Shown piece by piece: positions 25,283 through 34,985 of a stretch of DNA of 64,000 nt (position 1 is its first letter; each line of letters opens with the position of its first letter). Both the position numbers and the translations under genes were made by a program. The notes below the pieces were generated by a model. That model was not told the origin of the DNA and made no database searches. It worked only from the letters and a program-made list of their open reading frames with translations. Source of the stretch: Simmondsia chinensis (Eukaryota > Streptophyta > Magnoliopsida > Caryophyllales > Simmondsiaceae); assembly GCA_018398585.1 (NCBI GenBank), contig JAGTTD010000003.1, positions 5,960,637 to 6,024,636 of the forward strand, given 5' to 3'.

Positions 25283-25678
25283 GAAAGATTATTATTTAAG
25301 TACCCTAAGATTTGAGTATTTATTACCGAGCTACTTTGATATTTCAATGTATATGAATATTAGGTACCTAATATTTTAATATATATAAACCGTGCCTTCT
25401 GTCATGTTGCTTGTATCTGATAGTTCTCCTATCTAAATGTGTGTAAAAAAACGTAGGTGAAGGTCTACTCACATTTCAAGGCCTCTACGTGCATTCTTTT
25501 AGGAATTTTCTTATGATGCCGCTCCCCCTTCATATGCTTATAGTACATATTTTATCGTACTAACATGTGATTTGCTATGTATAAACATGTCCCAGGTGCC
25601 CTCGCTGAGAGGATATGGTGTCTTTACGCGTTTCATGTTTGTGGCGCCAGACACAATGTACCGTACATGAACCTCTGA
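12826..25678 (+). CDS. Nine-exon plant gene, Fanconi anemia group F-like (tentative)
   Basis: Proposed exons: 12826-12996, 18914-19012, 19119-19585, 21527-21740, 22413-22583, 23168-23268, 24133-24201, 24337-24377 and 25596-25678. They sum to 1416 nt, 471 codons plus TGA, open throughout and with matching intron phases. Most donors are good (GTAAGT at 19586 and 21741); the intron 1 donor GTTGGT is weak, so that junction is the least certain. The protein starts MDWGEQQVMSAEEVMKLI, is largely helical, and has no signal peptide or obvious membrane span. Conserved-looking blocks are WAVFFENVFRKLES, PVDFVVWELWRSRN, LLAAAIPSWSPLFRLYL, and a Cys-rich end (CSCVKYRKEHMDC then AERIWCLYAFH). I associate these with a plant protein annotated FANCF-like, a subunit of the DNA-crosslink repair core complex, but this is memory-based and unverified. 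Coding DNA is intact, and the large introns have absorbed mobile elements. Confidence 0.75.
12997..14667 (+). other. Intron 1, first part, without recognised element
   Basis: Noncoding intron DNA with a GA microsatellite near 13269-13282 and a run of aatcaaccaa-like repeats at 13090-13150. ORFs on the minus strand at 14001-14261 come from a GGC/CAA-rich patch and have no protein motif. Confidence 0.5.
14680..15021 (+). repeat. Left LTR (5'-truncated) of the intronic Ty3-type element
   Basis: Aligns to 17325-17655 from tcatgatcttggcgga onward: the same TATA region (ctctatatatacatag at about 14825), the same leader and the same end (gcgctacatcg versus gcgctgcatca). Confidence 0.8.
15050..16880 (+). 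pseudogene. Gag-protease remnant of the intronic Ty3-type element
   Basis: Gag blocks are ESGLLIEILEFNRGGRPEE and LAAVEEVLQFREVPERKQ (15360-15480), typical of Ty3 capsid regions, with stops and frame changes on both sides. A CCHC knuckle CFKCGEMGHRVAEC lies near 15908-15949. The retropepsin has LVIDSGNCKN (about 16195-16222) and the downstream LLLGRPWQFDR (16408-16443). After it only a charged linker remains (to about 16880), and no RT, RNase H or integrase motif is present before the right LTR. Multiple stops rule out function. Confidence 0.82.
17255..17655 (+). repeat. Right LTR of the intronic Ty3-type element
   Basis: Starts TGATATAGCCC after a purine tract and ends GCGCTGCATCA, near-inverted ends shared with the elements at 46679 and 52699 (TGATGCAGC...GCTGCATCA). 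TATA region at about 17459-17472. Confidence 0.82.
18063..18314 (+). mobile_element. TTG-tailed SINE without 5S head, 15-bp TSD
   Basis: The body shows ggaaacagcctccc, aaaggctgcgtacatc and a tail gctgttattgttgttcctg, the hallmarks of the widespread TTG-tailed plant SINEs. A perfect 15-bp duplication gaatagtaaattact flanks it (18048-18062 and 18315-18329). The first 110 bp inside the TSD are AT-rich, partly self-repeated (tgcatgt...ttttatttgactt twice), and unlike the 5S head of its neighbours. Confidence 0.8.
18440..18655 (+). mobile_element. 5S-headed chimeric SINE, copy in intron 1
   Basis: Bases 18443-18525 match the 3' two-thirds of plant 5S rRNA: agaactccgaagttaagcg, tgcttgggcgagagtagtac, ggatgggtgacctcttggga. 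The head has lost about nine bases of the caccggatccca region. It passes at about 18541 into the SINE body (actgggaaacaacctctct, ggaaggctgcgtacatcc, gaccctgcgtaggcgggagc). The tail is short and decayed (tatgttcctgtccct). TSD not found. Confidence 0.8.
19995..20505. repeat. Diverged tandem duplication in intron 3
   Basis: Two diverged blocks about 300 bp apart (about 19995-20190 and 20285-20505) share ttgtgagtatt/ctttgagtatttt, tttgatagtttgcaatactt and acacatttaaa. Inside the second, a 39-bp unit (ttacataatgggtcattgc...) is repeated head to tail at 20299-20337 and 20338-20376 with one mismatch. Confidence 0.6.
23646..23949 (-). repeat. Solo LTR in intron 6 (TGATGCAGC-end family)
   Basis: The ends TGATGTAGC and GCTGTATTA read as TGATGCAGC...GCTGCATCA with C-to-T changes. 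The flanks gtaat (23641-23645) and gtaac (23950-23954) make a nearly perfect 5-bp TSD. A reversed TATA (tatttataggc near 23709) places the LTR on the minus strand. AT-rich, noncoding. Confidence 0.5.
25250..25280. repeat. (TA)n microsatellite in intron 8
   Basis: An uninterrupted TA run of about 31 bp inside the last intron. Confidence 0.9.
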
Positions 25679-28495
25679 CAAGCGTAGTCGCGTATATGTT
25701 CAAGTGCTCTCAATTTCAAGTGACAATCTGAGTGATCTTTTTTATTTATTCCATAGATGCAGTGCAAGAAATTCATTAAATTCCATGCTCTCAATATCTG
25801 AGAATTCATTCTTTTTTTCCTTTTTGTTTTTGTTTTTAAATTTTCCTAGTTTAAGTGAAAATTGAAAATAGAAGATAAAACGCAACATAAAAATGCCTTT
25901 AAACTTGATTTTTAGTTTCTTAAAATTAAAAAATACAAACAAAAAACAATAGTAAATAGGTACCATAGTTTGTGTCTTTCTGTTAGTTTAAGAAATCATT
26001 GGTAAGAACAGGAATAGAGGTCATAGTATTCTAGAGCACGAAGTTCACTTGTGCCGTGGGGCTTCAAATCCTCTAAAAATTATAGGCAAAGCTTGCGGTT
26101 GTGATTCTTGTTAGTATAACGCTGCAAAAGTTCTATAGATTACCATTGTCGCTAGGCAAATGTTACAGTGTAAGGATCCAGCACCATGCATTTTATCATT
26201 TTAAGTAACTCCATATGGTTTAAAAGTTATTTAATATGTCAAAATGCAAAAATAAATGCACTGGATGTTGCTTTGTGTAACATAGCGGCTAGGCTAATTT
26301 TCAGTACTTAATGGCTATTATTAGTGGTTGAACTTTTCTCATTCATACAAGTCGATTTCAGCTTTTTATTTTTTTATTTTTTTATTTTTAAAACACATTC
26401 TAGAGATGTCAATGATCATAAATTGTATACCGAGCAGCATCAGACAATGCCATGTTAGTCTTCAAAGAAAGCTTATCTCTTCTTCTTTTGCTGCAAATCT
26501 TTGTTGTTAAAATCACGGTTTGTGGTTGTATTCAAAACAACACGGACTTTACATGAATAGTCATTTTACGGGCCTATTTGGCCATGCTGTATAATTATTG
26601 CTGTCCTTATAATAATTTTTTTTAGAATTACGTTTTTTAGAAGGGTGTTGTTATTGTCAGTGTAGTTTTGTAACTATTATCTTCTATAAGTTACATCATT
26701 GCCTAGTAATGGCAATGCCCCTTCTAGAATCAATTTTTTCAATAAGTGAGCGCATTTTTGCTTTAAAGAAACATAAATTTTCTACTTCTCTAAGAGGAGA
26801 AAAATCCTTTTATTTAGAATGCCCTTATGTGTAGGTCAACACGCAGAAAGTCTTAATAAAGTTCTGATTTTTGTTTGAAAGCACTTTTTGCTTCAAACAA
26901 CACGTCCAAATAGACACTAAGTTACTTTTAAACTTTGTGGCCTCTCTCGCTAAGAGGAGAATCTCATACCAATCCTTTTATGATATAAATGATCTCATTC
27001 CATCGACCATTTATCATTTTAGTTGGCTAGCAATCAATGTACCCGCAAGTGCATTTTTTCACGGAAGTTTGAATTTAAAATCTCTTGTTGTAGGACCGCA
27101 ATCTGTGCAGTTTTTTTACTACTAGATTGAGACCTCATTGACCCCAACGCTGTTTTCCTACACCATGAGTCCCCTTAGACCTTCTTTTATTCTTGTTCCT
27201 TTTTTTTTTATTTTTTATTTTTGTTTTGGGAAAAAAGAGAGTTAAGTCACTTGATGGTTTGACCCAGTTAACAAGTAAAAAGGCAATTCCCATACCTTTG
27301 CGTATTTGCTTTCTTGTTCGTATCTTGACCTCATCAGCTGAGCTTTCAGGCAACTCAGGGGGCCAGTGGGGGTGGATCATGTCATTACCAAACTGTCTTT
27401 CCATGACTCTGTACCTCCTTTGGTACAAGCAGAACTGAGATTCTAACAGTAGCAGTTCAGGCCTACAGGTGCAGTTATTGAGGAGATTACAGGATTGGTT
27501 GAAAGTTGTGATCTTGGAGCTTCTAAACTTCGAGATGCTCACTGTCATGCTCGCAACCCAATGATCCAAAACCAAGATAAGCCAACCGAAAATCCAACCA
27601 CAACAATCTGTCAAAGAAAAAAAAATGACACATGTTTGCATGAGTTAGGCAGTGGTCAAGGCATTTGTTTTTCGGAGAAAGTTGGTATATTAGGGCTCTG
27701 TTTGACACTTGAAATTTACCTCGTAACAATATGAATTGAAACTCTTTGGTAGTGATATGAAAAATCGATTAAAGGCCAGCCCGTAGCCTTTAACTACGGG
27801 AAATAAACTCATTTAGTGTTACTTTTGACATAACTTCTTGTATTTTGCTTGTGTCAATTTAGTTTATGTAATTTTATTTGCTTGAATTTAATTTCTGCTT
27901 AATTTTAATTATAGCAATGTCATTCTACGGTGAAGTTGGAGTCAAGTTTACGAAGGAATCTTTAACAGAAATGTTGTATGAACACTATCTATACCCAGTA
28001 CCCACTTAGGGCTAATCAAGAACGAAAGCGGCCCCAGCGATTGCTTAAGCCTCTTAAATTCTACAGACCCCTAATTATAAGATTTTTAATTTAGTCTATG
28101 TATTTCTATTTTTTTTTTAATTTAAGCCTAACTACATGATTTTGTTTTTGAATATAAAAATATTTACTTTTCTTTTGGGAACAAAAAAATTGAACCACCA
28201 TTCGACAAACAATGATGGTTGGATCCACTTCTTTTTTGTAGGTCATTGATTGGGCTTTGGATGCAATGTATAACTAGTAGCCAAGGTGTCAAGACTCGGA
28301 AAAGCAGGACCAGTTGTTAAATCTAGTATTTTAAAAGGCTAATACTATGCATATACATAGCACATTGGTACAAGAGAAAGGGAACCATCAAATCAAATTG
28401 ACTCTTGTTGAAGGAATCCTTTAGAATCCAATGAACAACGTAAGTGCTTTCCTTAAATCCATGAAACAGCTCTTGGAGCTCTTCTTTCTTCTTGG
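25679..28495. other. Intergenic DNA downstream of the nine-exon gene
   Basis: Includes the 3' UTR of the preceding gene (end not defined) and AT-rich DNA. Apart from the exon-like block at 27296-27462 no coding signal is convincing. The other ORFs here are short and read through low-complexity A/T runs. Confidence 0.45.
27296..27462 (-). pseudogene. Orphan exon-like fragment, unknown protein
   Basis: A 167-bp open block on the minus strand reads RYRVMERQFGNDMIHPHWPP and continues with ELPESSADEVKIRTRKQ. It is bounded by a good acceptor (cacctgtag|g) and a good donor (cgcaaag|gtatggg), so it looks like an internal exon. I found no partner exon nearby. It may be a captured or leftover gene fragment. 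The family is not recognised. Confidence 0.35.
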
Positions 28496-28511
28496 AAGAT
28501 AGAGGAGTGAA

Positions 28512-28753
28512 GGAAGGAAGGAACATACTCATTACCTCAAGGGCTCCCGGCTATGCAGGGTCTGGGGGGGCGGATGTACGTAGCCTTCCCTCTTCAGGGT
28601 GTTACCCTGAAGAGAGGCTGTTTCCCAGTGCCCCCAACTTAAGGGTGAGGACTTCCTAGGAGGTCACCCATCCTGGTACTACGTTCACCCAAACACGCTT
28701 AATTTCGGAGTTCTAATGGGATTCGGTGACAGCGTTTTGGTGCCCTCTTTGGT
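28512..28753 (-). mobile_element. 5S-headed chimeric SINE, intact copy with 16-bp TSD
   Basis: A perfect 16-bp duplication aagatagaggagtgaa lies at 28496-28511 and 28754-28769. Read on the minus strand, the 242-bp element opens with an almost complete 5S rRNA-like head: gggcaccaaaacgct, caccgaatcccattagaact, aattaagcgtgtttgggtga, ggatgggtgacctcctagga. It then passes into actgggaaacagcctctctt, ggaaggctacgtacatccgc and gggagcccttgag, with a short TTCC-type tail. The promoter-bearing 5S region (box A, intermediate element, box C) is kept with few changes. This is the clearest unit of the family. Confidence 0.88.
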
Positions 28754-28769
28754 AAGATAGAGGAGTGAA

Positions 28770-29951
28770 ACAAACAATAAATTTAATCAAATGATCACTC
28801 TTGCATCATCACTAACTGCAACAGCAACCATCTAAGTATTCTAAATGGCACCACTAAACTCTTTTTCTAGCTATCCTCTTTCGAAGTTTAGAAATTTTGA
28901 ATTTGTTCAAATTTCTTATATAAATTGACCTATAGTTCAAATTCAGTTTATGCCAATATATTTATTTATTTATTTAATCTTTTATTGTTATTCAATTTTT
29001 CTTCTTTGATCATTTAGAAGTATTAGTGTGAATTTGGTTAAAATCTTTATATTGATATTTTTGTAATAATTTTTATAGAATCAATTATTAGTAATTGCAA
29101 CAGAAACATGTGATTTGTAGTTTATAATTCATTAAACTAATATGTATGTTGCTCAAAGAAAATATTATGATATATGAAGAGCTTTATTCTAAAATTAGGT
29201 TTCGAGCTATAAAATTCTTAGGATTGACCTTGCCTGCTTCATACCCATTAACCACCTCACTGACACACATACACATACTCACTCCAAATGAGGCGGATAT
29301 CCATAGATAATAGATTTTACCCGTTTCGTTGCCATCGCTACATTTGTGAAACAACAGAATTTATCGAACATTTTATTACATTTTGTTAACAAATCTGCTA
29401 ACAGTTCCCACTTAAAAAATCAACTACTAATAATTAATAACTGCACCTCATTGGTACCATTTCTCCTTGCAAATTTTGATTTAAAAATAATTTTTTTTTA
29501 AAAAAAATATCTGCATTCTAGAGAATAATTTTCTTATTTTTAATTTTTTTAGTTTTGTCTTTTTTGATTAAAATTTAAAAATAGAAAACTAAAATCTTAA
29601 AAAAAAAAACCATACCTAACTTTTAACCTCTAAAAGATAAAAAATGACAACCCCCACGTAAACAGTTAGGCCAAACTGAAAGAATGACGTAGCCGTGATG
29701 TCTTTGCACTCTCGTCGGAATTAGAGCAAACATTGGTAGGTAAAGTTGTCAAAGCTTCCGCTTTTTTCCGAGTGTCAAGAGTAAGAACTCCACGTGTGAG
29801 TAAAAATATCAATTTTATATAAAAATTGTAGGAAAAAAAGACTAACTTATAAGCCTAGTAGGTTACTCCACTTAATGGCAATTGGTTTTAGGGTGCCAAC
29901 TCCGTGGGTCAGGCCTTAGCCTCGATAAAATTTAACACTAAGTATGAGTTT
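28770..29951. other. AT-rich intergenic DNA
   Basis: No ORF, RNA gene or element ends recognised. Long A/T runs occur near 29489-29520 and 29596-29610. Confidence 0.45.
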
Positions 29952-31306
29952 TGTTTGCTCTTTTTGTTTGTTACTTGTGTGAATGTAGTCGCCATAGATA
30001 CAAATCAAACAAATGTGCAAATTGGGACTCGCCGCGACTAGGGATTGAGCCTGAATTTTGGACCGCACGTCTTTGACCTCAACCACTCATCTTTTTGAAG
30101 AAAAGGGATGGTGCTTTTGGTGAATTCGAGTTCGGCTTGCAATAAATACGTTGATTTTGCTTACGCTCCAATTAAGAAGACTTATATATATATATTTGTG
30201 GATTTTTTGTATATAAGTTTGACAGAAAAGTAAAAGGATATGAACCTAACTCAAGTGGCAGTTACAGTGATGGAGTAAGGCCCACATACACCTTTCTTCA
30301 TGTACTTAAAAGTCATGAACTAGGTGGAGATAAACTCATGAGCTCAGTAGTCCACTTATAAACCCGAGTTAATAAAATTTTTAGGCCTGGCATCCTTGAC
30401 TTGTAATAACTCGAATGTGTTAAAGTCTAACAAGATTAAGATAGAGTAAACTGTATCTGGGTTACTGGATAAAGACCAACGCAATCAAGGTCAAGCCTTG
30501 GCTGTCAAAGCCCTTAAATAATAACGTAAACCTAAGTCCACCGGACTTATTAAGCAATGACCCTAGTGTTAAAACCAAAGCAATCAAGATCAAGCCTTGG
30601 CCCTCAAACTCTTAAACTAACACCTCAATTCTCAAAGCCTTAAAACAGAGAGTTCATACCTAAAACCCGAAGAACTGTATTACTCTGAAGAAAGTAATAG
30701 ATCTACGCTAAACTATGCTAAGTTACACTACTCCTAGGTAAAAAGCACAAGTGTGCTGTCAAGAAACTTGAAAAAGTTTGTATGAGTGGCGCTGGACACT
30801 TTACAACTACGATAGTGTCTTTTTTATTGAAAATAGAAACAATTGCTGCATCCTAATTCCCCGGCATTTTCTTCCCACGTTTGCTTCAAAGCTCCTTTGG
30901 CATATTGAATGGATAGTGAATGTGCCTTAAATTGGTGTGCTCAAGCGTCTTTCTAGAAGCCCACGTCCGCATTTCCTGCCCGAGTCTTCTAGATGCCCCA
31001 TGTTCTGTTGGATAGGCTTGAGGCTCATGTATATGAAATTGCTCTCCAAGTAACTGCCTCAAGCTTGAGAACCACTTGTCTTGCAACCTTCTAGGAAGTC
31101 CTTGAGCTCGAGCTCCATTTACCTCTTCTATCACCTCGAGTGGTTGATACCCTTAAAAGGGTTTTAAACTCCTCAAGCAATTTAGTTTGAGACGTCGTTA
31201 TCTCAACATCCGAAGGCCTTATATCCCTCGAGGACGGCCTCACGTGATAAGCATGTGACACTAAATGGTGTCGTCCCAACATCCTCAAGTTTGGGGTGCA
31301 AAAACA
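29952..31306 (-). repeat. 3' LTR (left copy) of the Tat-like element
   Basis: About 1355 bp; its ends on the plus strand are TGTTTGCTC and GCAAAAACA. It aligns to 34986-36052, which lacks about 320 bp corresponding to 30884-31205. ORFs seen on its minus strand (30886-31393) are unsupported by any protein motif. Confidence 0.78.
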
Positions 31307-31437
31307 TTCCCCCTTTTTAGCCGTTGGTAGTTTTAGATTTCCAACGGATAAAAAATCTACTTGATTTGACCTCCAACGGCTTAAGAAGCTCAAGATAACA
31401 CTATTTGACGTTTCACCTTTCTTCGTTCCCGCATTTC

Positions 31438-31448
31438 TATAAATATGA
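31438..31448 (+). promoter_or_regulatory. TATA box-like site before the antisense ORF
   Basis: ctataaatatg followed by a pyrimidine-rich leader (tgctctctctccatc near 31480-31495), 150 bp before the ATG at 31598. It would drive transcription opposite to the retrotransposon. Confidence 0.4.
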
Positions 31449-31597
31449 CAGTTAAGGGTGTGAAAATTCGCTTTTCGTTTTGTGCTCTCTCTCCATCATG
31501 ATCAAGGGTTCTAAACACTTGCTCTCGGCTTTCAATTTCTCATTCTCTGTTGCTGATTTGTCCTTAGTATCTTAAGATTCTTTCATACCACTAAACA

Positions 31598-32580
31598 ATG
31601 GTTCAAATATCTTATGCTATCTCTGCTCCTATCCCCCATGCTGATATCCCTGTAGAGTAGTTGGCACATCTGGTTCAATTAGACGTCTTAATGGTCTCTG
31701 ATAGGCTTCAAAGCCCTATTGACCTCAAAATCATTGAGGAGGATCTTTCTTGGATGTCTGAGACTGATCCCTCTTCAATCCATGAACTATGTGCCCTAGG
31801 GCCCAATCTTTGACCCTTCTTTTGACGTCCCCAACCTCGAGGGGGTATTCCCTAATACTGACGAGTCTCCTTTATGAGGATCTTACTTCGCAAAGTTTCT
31901 GTAGGTCATTCTTTGGGAGGAAGACACATCTGTAGAGACGCTGCCCCCTTCAAGGGGTGGATATTCTTGACAAAGCGATATGCTGAATGGGTGGATTGCT
32001 TGATTCCCATTTACGAGGAAAAATGGAAGAATTTCCGTTTCTTTGAAGCCATCAGGCTCTCCAAGACTGCCCTCAGGTATGATTATCCCATCGTGATAAC
32101 TCTCACCTGTTGTCGGCATATTTCTTAAAACATTTGTTGTAACGCTTTTGTTATAACGCTACTGCCTGAACAACGTTTCTAAAGATTACGCAATTCATTG
32201 TCGAGTGAGTAAATGGCTGATAGCTAATTCTTCTGCCTGAACAACGTTTCCCATTTACAGTACACCTGTCCCCTTTAGTGTCTCAGGTTCATAGCTAATT
32301 CTTCTGCCACTGATAGCGAAATGGCTGACTCGCTGTGGTGTTTAATTAATAAGTTCTTGAAGACTAAACATTTGTTTGTGGGGTGAAGATCAGAGATGTG
32401 CCAATGACATATCCTGTCATCCAACGCACGGTCAGATGATGGGGACCTCAATATTCCCTCGAGCACCAACCTACGGAATAGGTTGTTTGCAACCCTTGCC
32501 TTCAACACCTCGATCGTTCTTAGTGAAGGTATCAAAAACATTGACTTGGAGAGGACTAAGAAAGGGGTCTTCGTCAATAC
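31598..32580 (+). pseudogene. Antisense ORF with plant mobile domain (PMD-like), broken
   Basis: From ATG 31598 the reading MVQISYAISAPIPHADIPVE meets a stop, then continues (IIEEDLSWMSETDPSSIHEL). After a frame change at about 31860 comes the recognisable block KGWIFLTKRYAEWVDCLIP and EEKWKNFRFFEAIRLSKTAL (about 31945-32075). This resembles the N-terminal part of the plant mobile domain found in MAIN-like host proteins and in antisense ORFs of Tat retrotransposons. A later patch (NIPSSTNLRNRLFATLAFNT, about 32445-32505) may be its tail. Stops and the missing middle make it a remnant. Its role in elements is not known. Confidence 0.55.
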
Positions 32581-32759
32581 TCATAAGTCCTTCTCCGGTG
32601 AAGATTAACTCCCCTTTTTAAAAGAATCATGAATCATGTTTCTAAAGATTTTGCAATTCTTTGTTGAGTGAGTAAATGAATAAATTCCATTTATAGTACA
32701 CCTTTCCCCTTTAGGGTGTCAGGTTTTATGTTTTGCCCCTAATCTTGAGCTTACTATTT

Positions 32760-33530
32760 GCCTCAAGCCAATCAAATATAATATTGGCTTTTGAGAGGTC
32801 AAATGAGGACTTCGTCAAGTATTGGGATTGGCAAGACTTCCTGGCTTTGATATCGTTCTTGACCAAAAGATTATAAACCAAGCAAGGTCCTTTGACATAC
32901 TCAGCAATGTCAATTTCATATGGAGGATCTTCTTCCTCATCAACGAAATCATGTATGTAAGTTCCATATACGCTATTTTTTCTTGAAACTTTCTTTCTTC
33001 AAAACAGCCTCATACCTAGCGGCACATTCAACTAGAAGAAGGGGAGTTGTGAAGTTTGATCCTGCAAATTTTTTTTCTGAATTCAATATCTAAGCCATTT
33101 AAGGCTAACTTGGCATATTCAACCTTAGGGAGGACCACTGTGCATTTAAACCTAGTTCTTTTGAACCGGTTAATGTAATCCTTTATAGATTCACCTGCCA
33201 TTTGTCTCATTCAAGCCAAGTCTAACATAGAGTTTCCTAGTTCCATCCTTGGGAACTAGGCTTGGAATTACCTAGCCATGTCATCCCAATTGTAGATGGA
33301 ATTAGGTGGTAAGTTAAGGTAGCACTAGAAGGCAGTCTCCGTCAAAGAACTAGGGAACAACCTAGGTATCAGATATGGGTTGTCAGCTGCTTCCCTACAT
33401 AGGCAGTTGAACCTTGCGAGATGCTCAAAAGCAGACACGCTTCCTTCTCCCAAGAAAAGGGTAAATTCTGTGATTTTGTCTTCGATGAAAAGGGTAATCC
33501 CTGTTAATGTAGTCAAGGTATGGTTTACTA
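32760..33530 (-). pseudogene. Gag remnant of the Tat-like element
   Basis: Read right to left: YLIPRLFPSSLTETAF (33325-33420 region), PPNSIYNWDDMAR, then MRQMAGESIKDYINRFKRTR and VVLPKVEYAKLALNGLDIEF (33028-33210). These are the order and spacing of the Ty3 Retrotrans_gag domain, capsid region. A downstream acidic stretch (YIHDFVDEEEDPPYEIDIAE, about 32900-32960) follows. Several stops interrupt it. Confidence 0.72.
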
Positions 33531-34352
33531 TACAAGGGTCTGTTAACCCTTCTGAGGCTTGGCCTATACATCTGCTTGATTAGTGCATCAATTGGTCTTA
33601 GAGGGATAGGTTTAACACATGGTTATGGGCCTGCAATTGGCCCCCAACTGGCATAGGATCTCGAGGGGGATCAGCAGGATACCCCTAATCTCCCATTACA
33701 ATCAGATGTGGGAACGGTTGTTGCCCTACATATGTAGTGTAGTAACTCCCTTAATCATTCTGGCCATTTGTTTGGTTGACCATGAAGTATGTTCCAATAG
33801 ATGCCTAATTATGTGGTATGCTTGATGACATGCCCACATTGACAGGTTGCCGTGCCATTCTTACCAGATTCATCCCAAAGGTTTGATCTTGAGGATGAGG
33901 GAAGTTAACTTGCCCCCAGTCTCATTTGCGGAAAGAGGTACAAGAGGAAGGGATTGGTCACCAGGACTGGGAACTTGTCCCTACTCCCCTATTTCAAGGC
34001 TCTGGCTAGGCCTCAAGGCAACCTCTCTAGCATAAGGAGGATATGAATGGTTATACCCCCTTGTCTCAAGAACAGGCATGGATTGAACATTGGTATGCAG
34101 ATCCCTCAAAGCCAAAGAGCATCCTTGGTTCAAAGGGCCTGCAACCCCAAAGCATGCATTATCACCTCTCTGGCTAGAATCCAAGCGAGCAACACCTAGG
34201 CTAGCCACAGTAGGGTTTCCTGTTCTTTCAAGGGCCATGTTATCAACCTAAGTAATTTGCATTTGTAAGCTCAAAGGAACATGACAAGGATTCCCAGTTG
34301 AGACTTAAAAAGGAGGAACAGGCCTGAGTTGTCTAATATCCCCTCTATCGAC

Positions 34353-34778
34353 CTAGAATAAACCATTATGAGTCTCAACTTGCTTAACTAAGATAGGCTT
34401 AACTTCAACTACTGTCTGCCTTGCCACATCCGTAGCTATAAGGGTAGCAGTAAAAGACAAGGTTGAGTTCATCTCAACCAAGACTCTGTCAGTTTCTCTA
34501 TGAAGCCTTTCATTCATTGAGGTCCAAATGTCATTAATGATAGCTCTCATTGCGATAGAGTTTTCACACCAAGCTGCTAGAGTGTGTTTTGTTTCAGCAC
34601 GTTGTTTTTCATAGACCTCTTTCATAGCTTGCTTCAATCCTTTGATCAACAAGTTCCACATGACGTTTAAGCATGGCCATAAAACTCTTGCTAGAATAGC
34701 CATCAAGCCCAATACGCTCGTCTTCTGGGATATCTTCATCACCTTCGCTCTCATTACTGCGGATGTGACCTGTCTCAT
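34353..34778 (-). pseudogene. Upstream gag-region ORF of the Tat-like element
   Basis: A 141-residue open stretch on the element's coding strand, 1.1 kb ahead of the capsid block and just inside the 5' LTR. It is helical and charged (EVYEKQRAETKHTLAAW) without a domain I recognise. It most likely represents the N-terminal gag part, now separated from the rest by stops. Confidence 0.4.
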
Positions 34779-34985
34779 CCCTTGTGATACATGACTTTGC
34801 TCTAGAGGATGCTATAGTGGGGATCCAATTGATGTAAAGCCCATAGGTTTCTCAGGTTCAAGAGCACTACATCTCATTGTTCTGACCATTGATGAATGGT
34901 CCGAAATTATATTTTGATAATCCACGATGGGGTTAAAGACAATTAAGTCTTATGTTAAGTCTCTCACTGTGGTCGCTAAAAGGCT

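Noticed and set aside
30886..31393. Minus-strand ORFs in the Tat-like LTR
   Set aside because: They lie in the LTR and its edge, show no domain, and the right LTR lacks most of this part.
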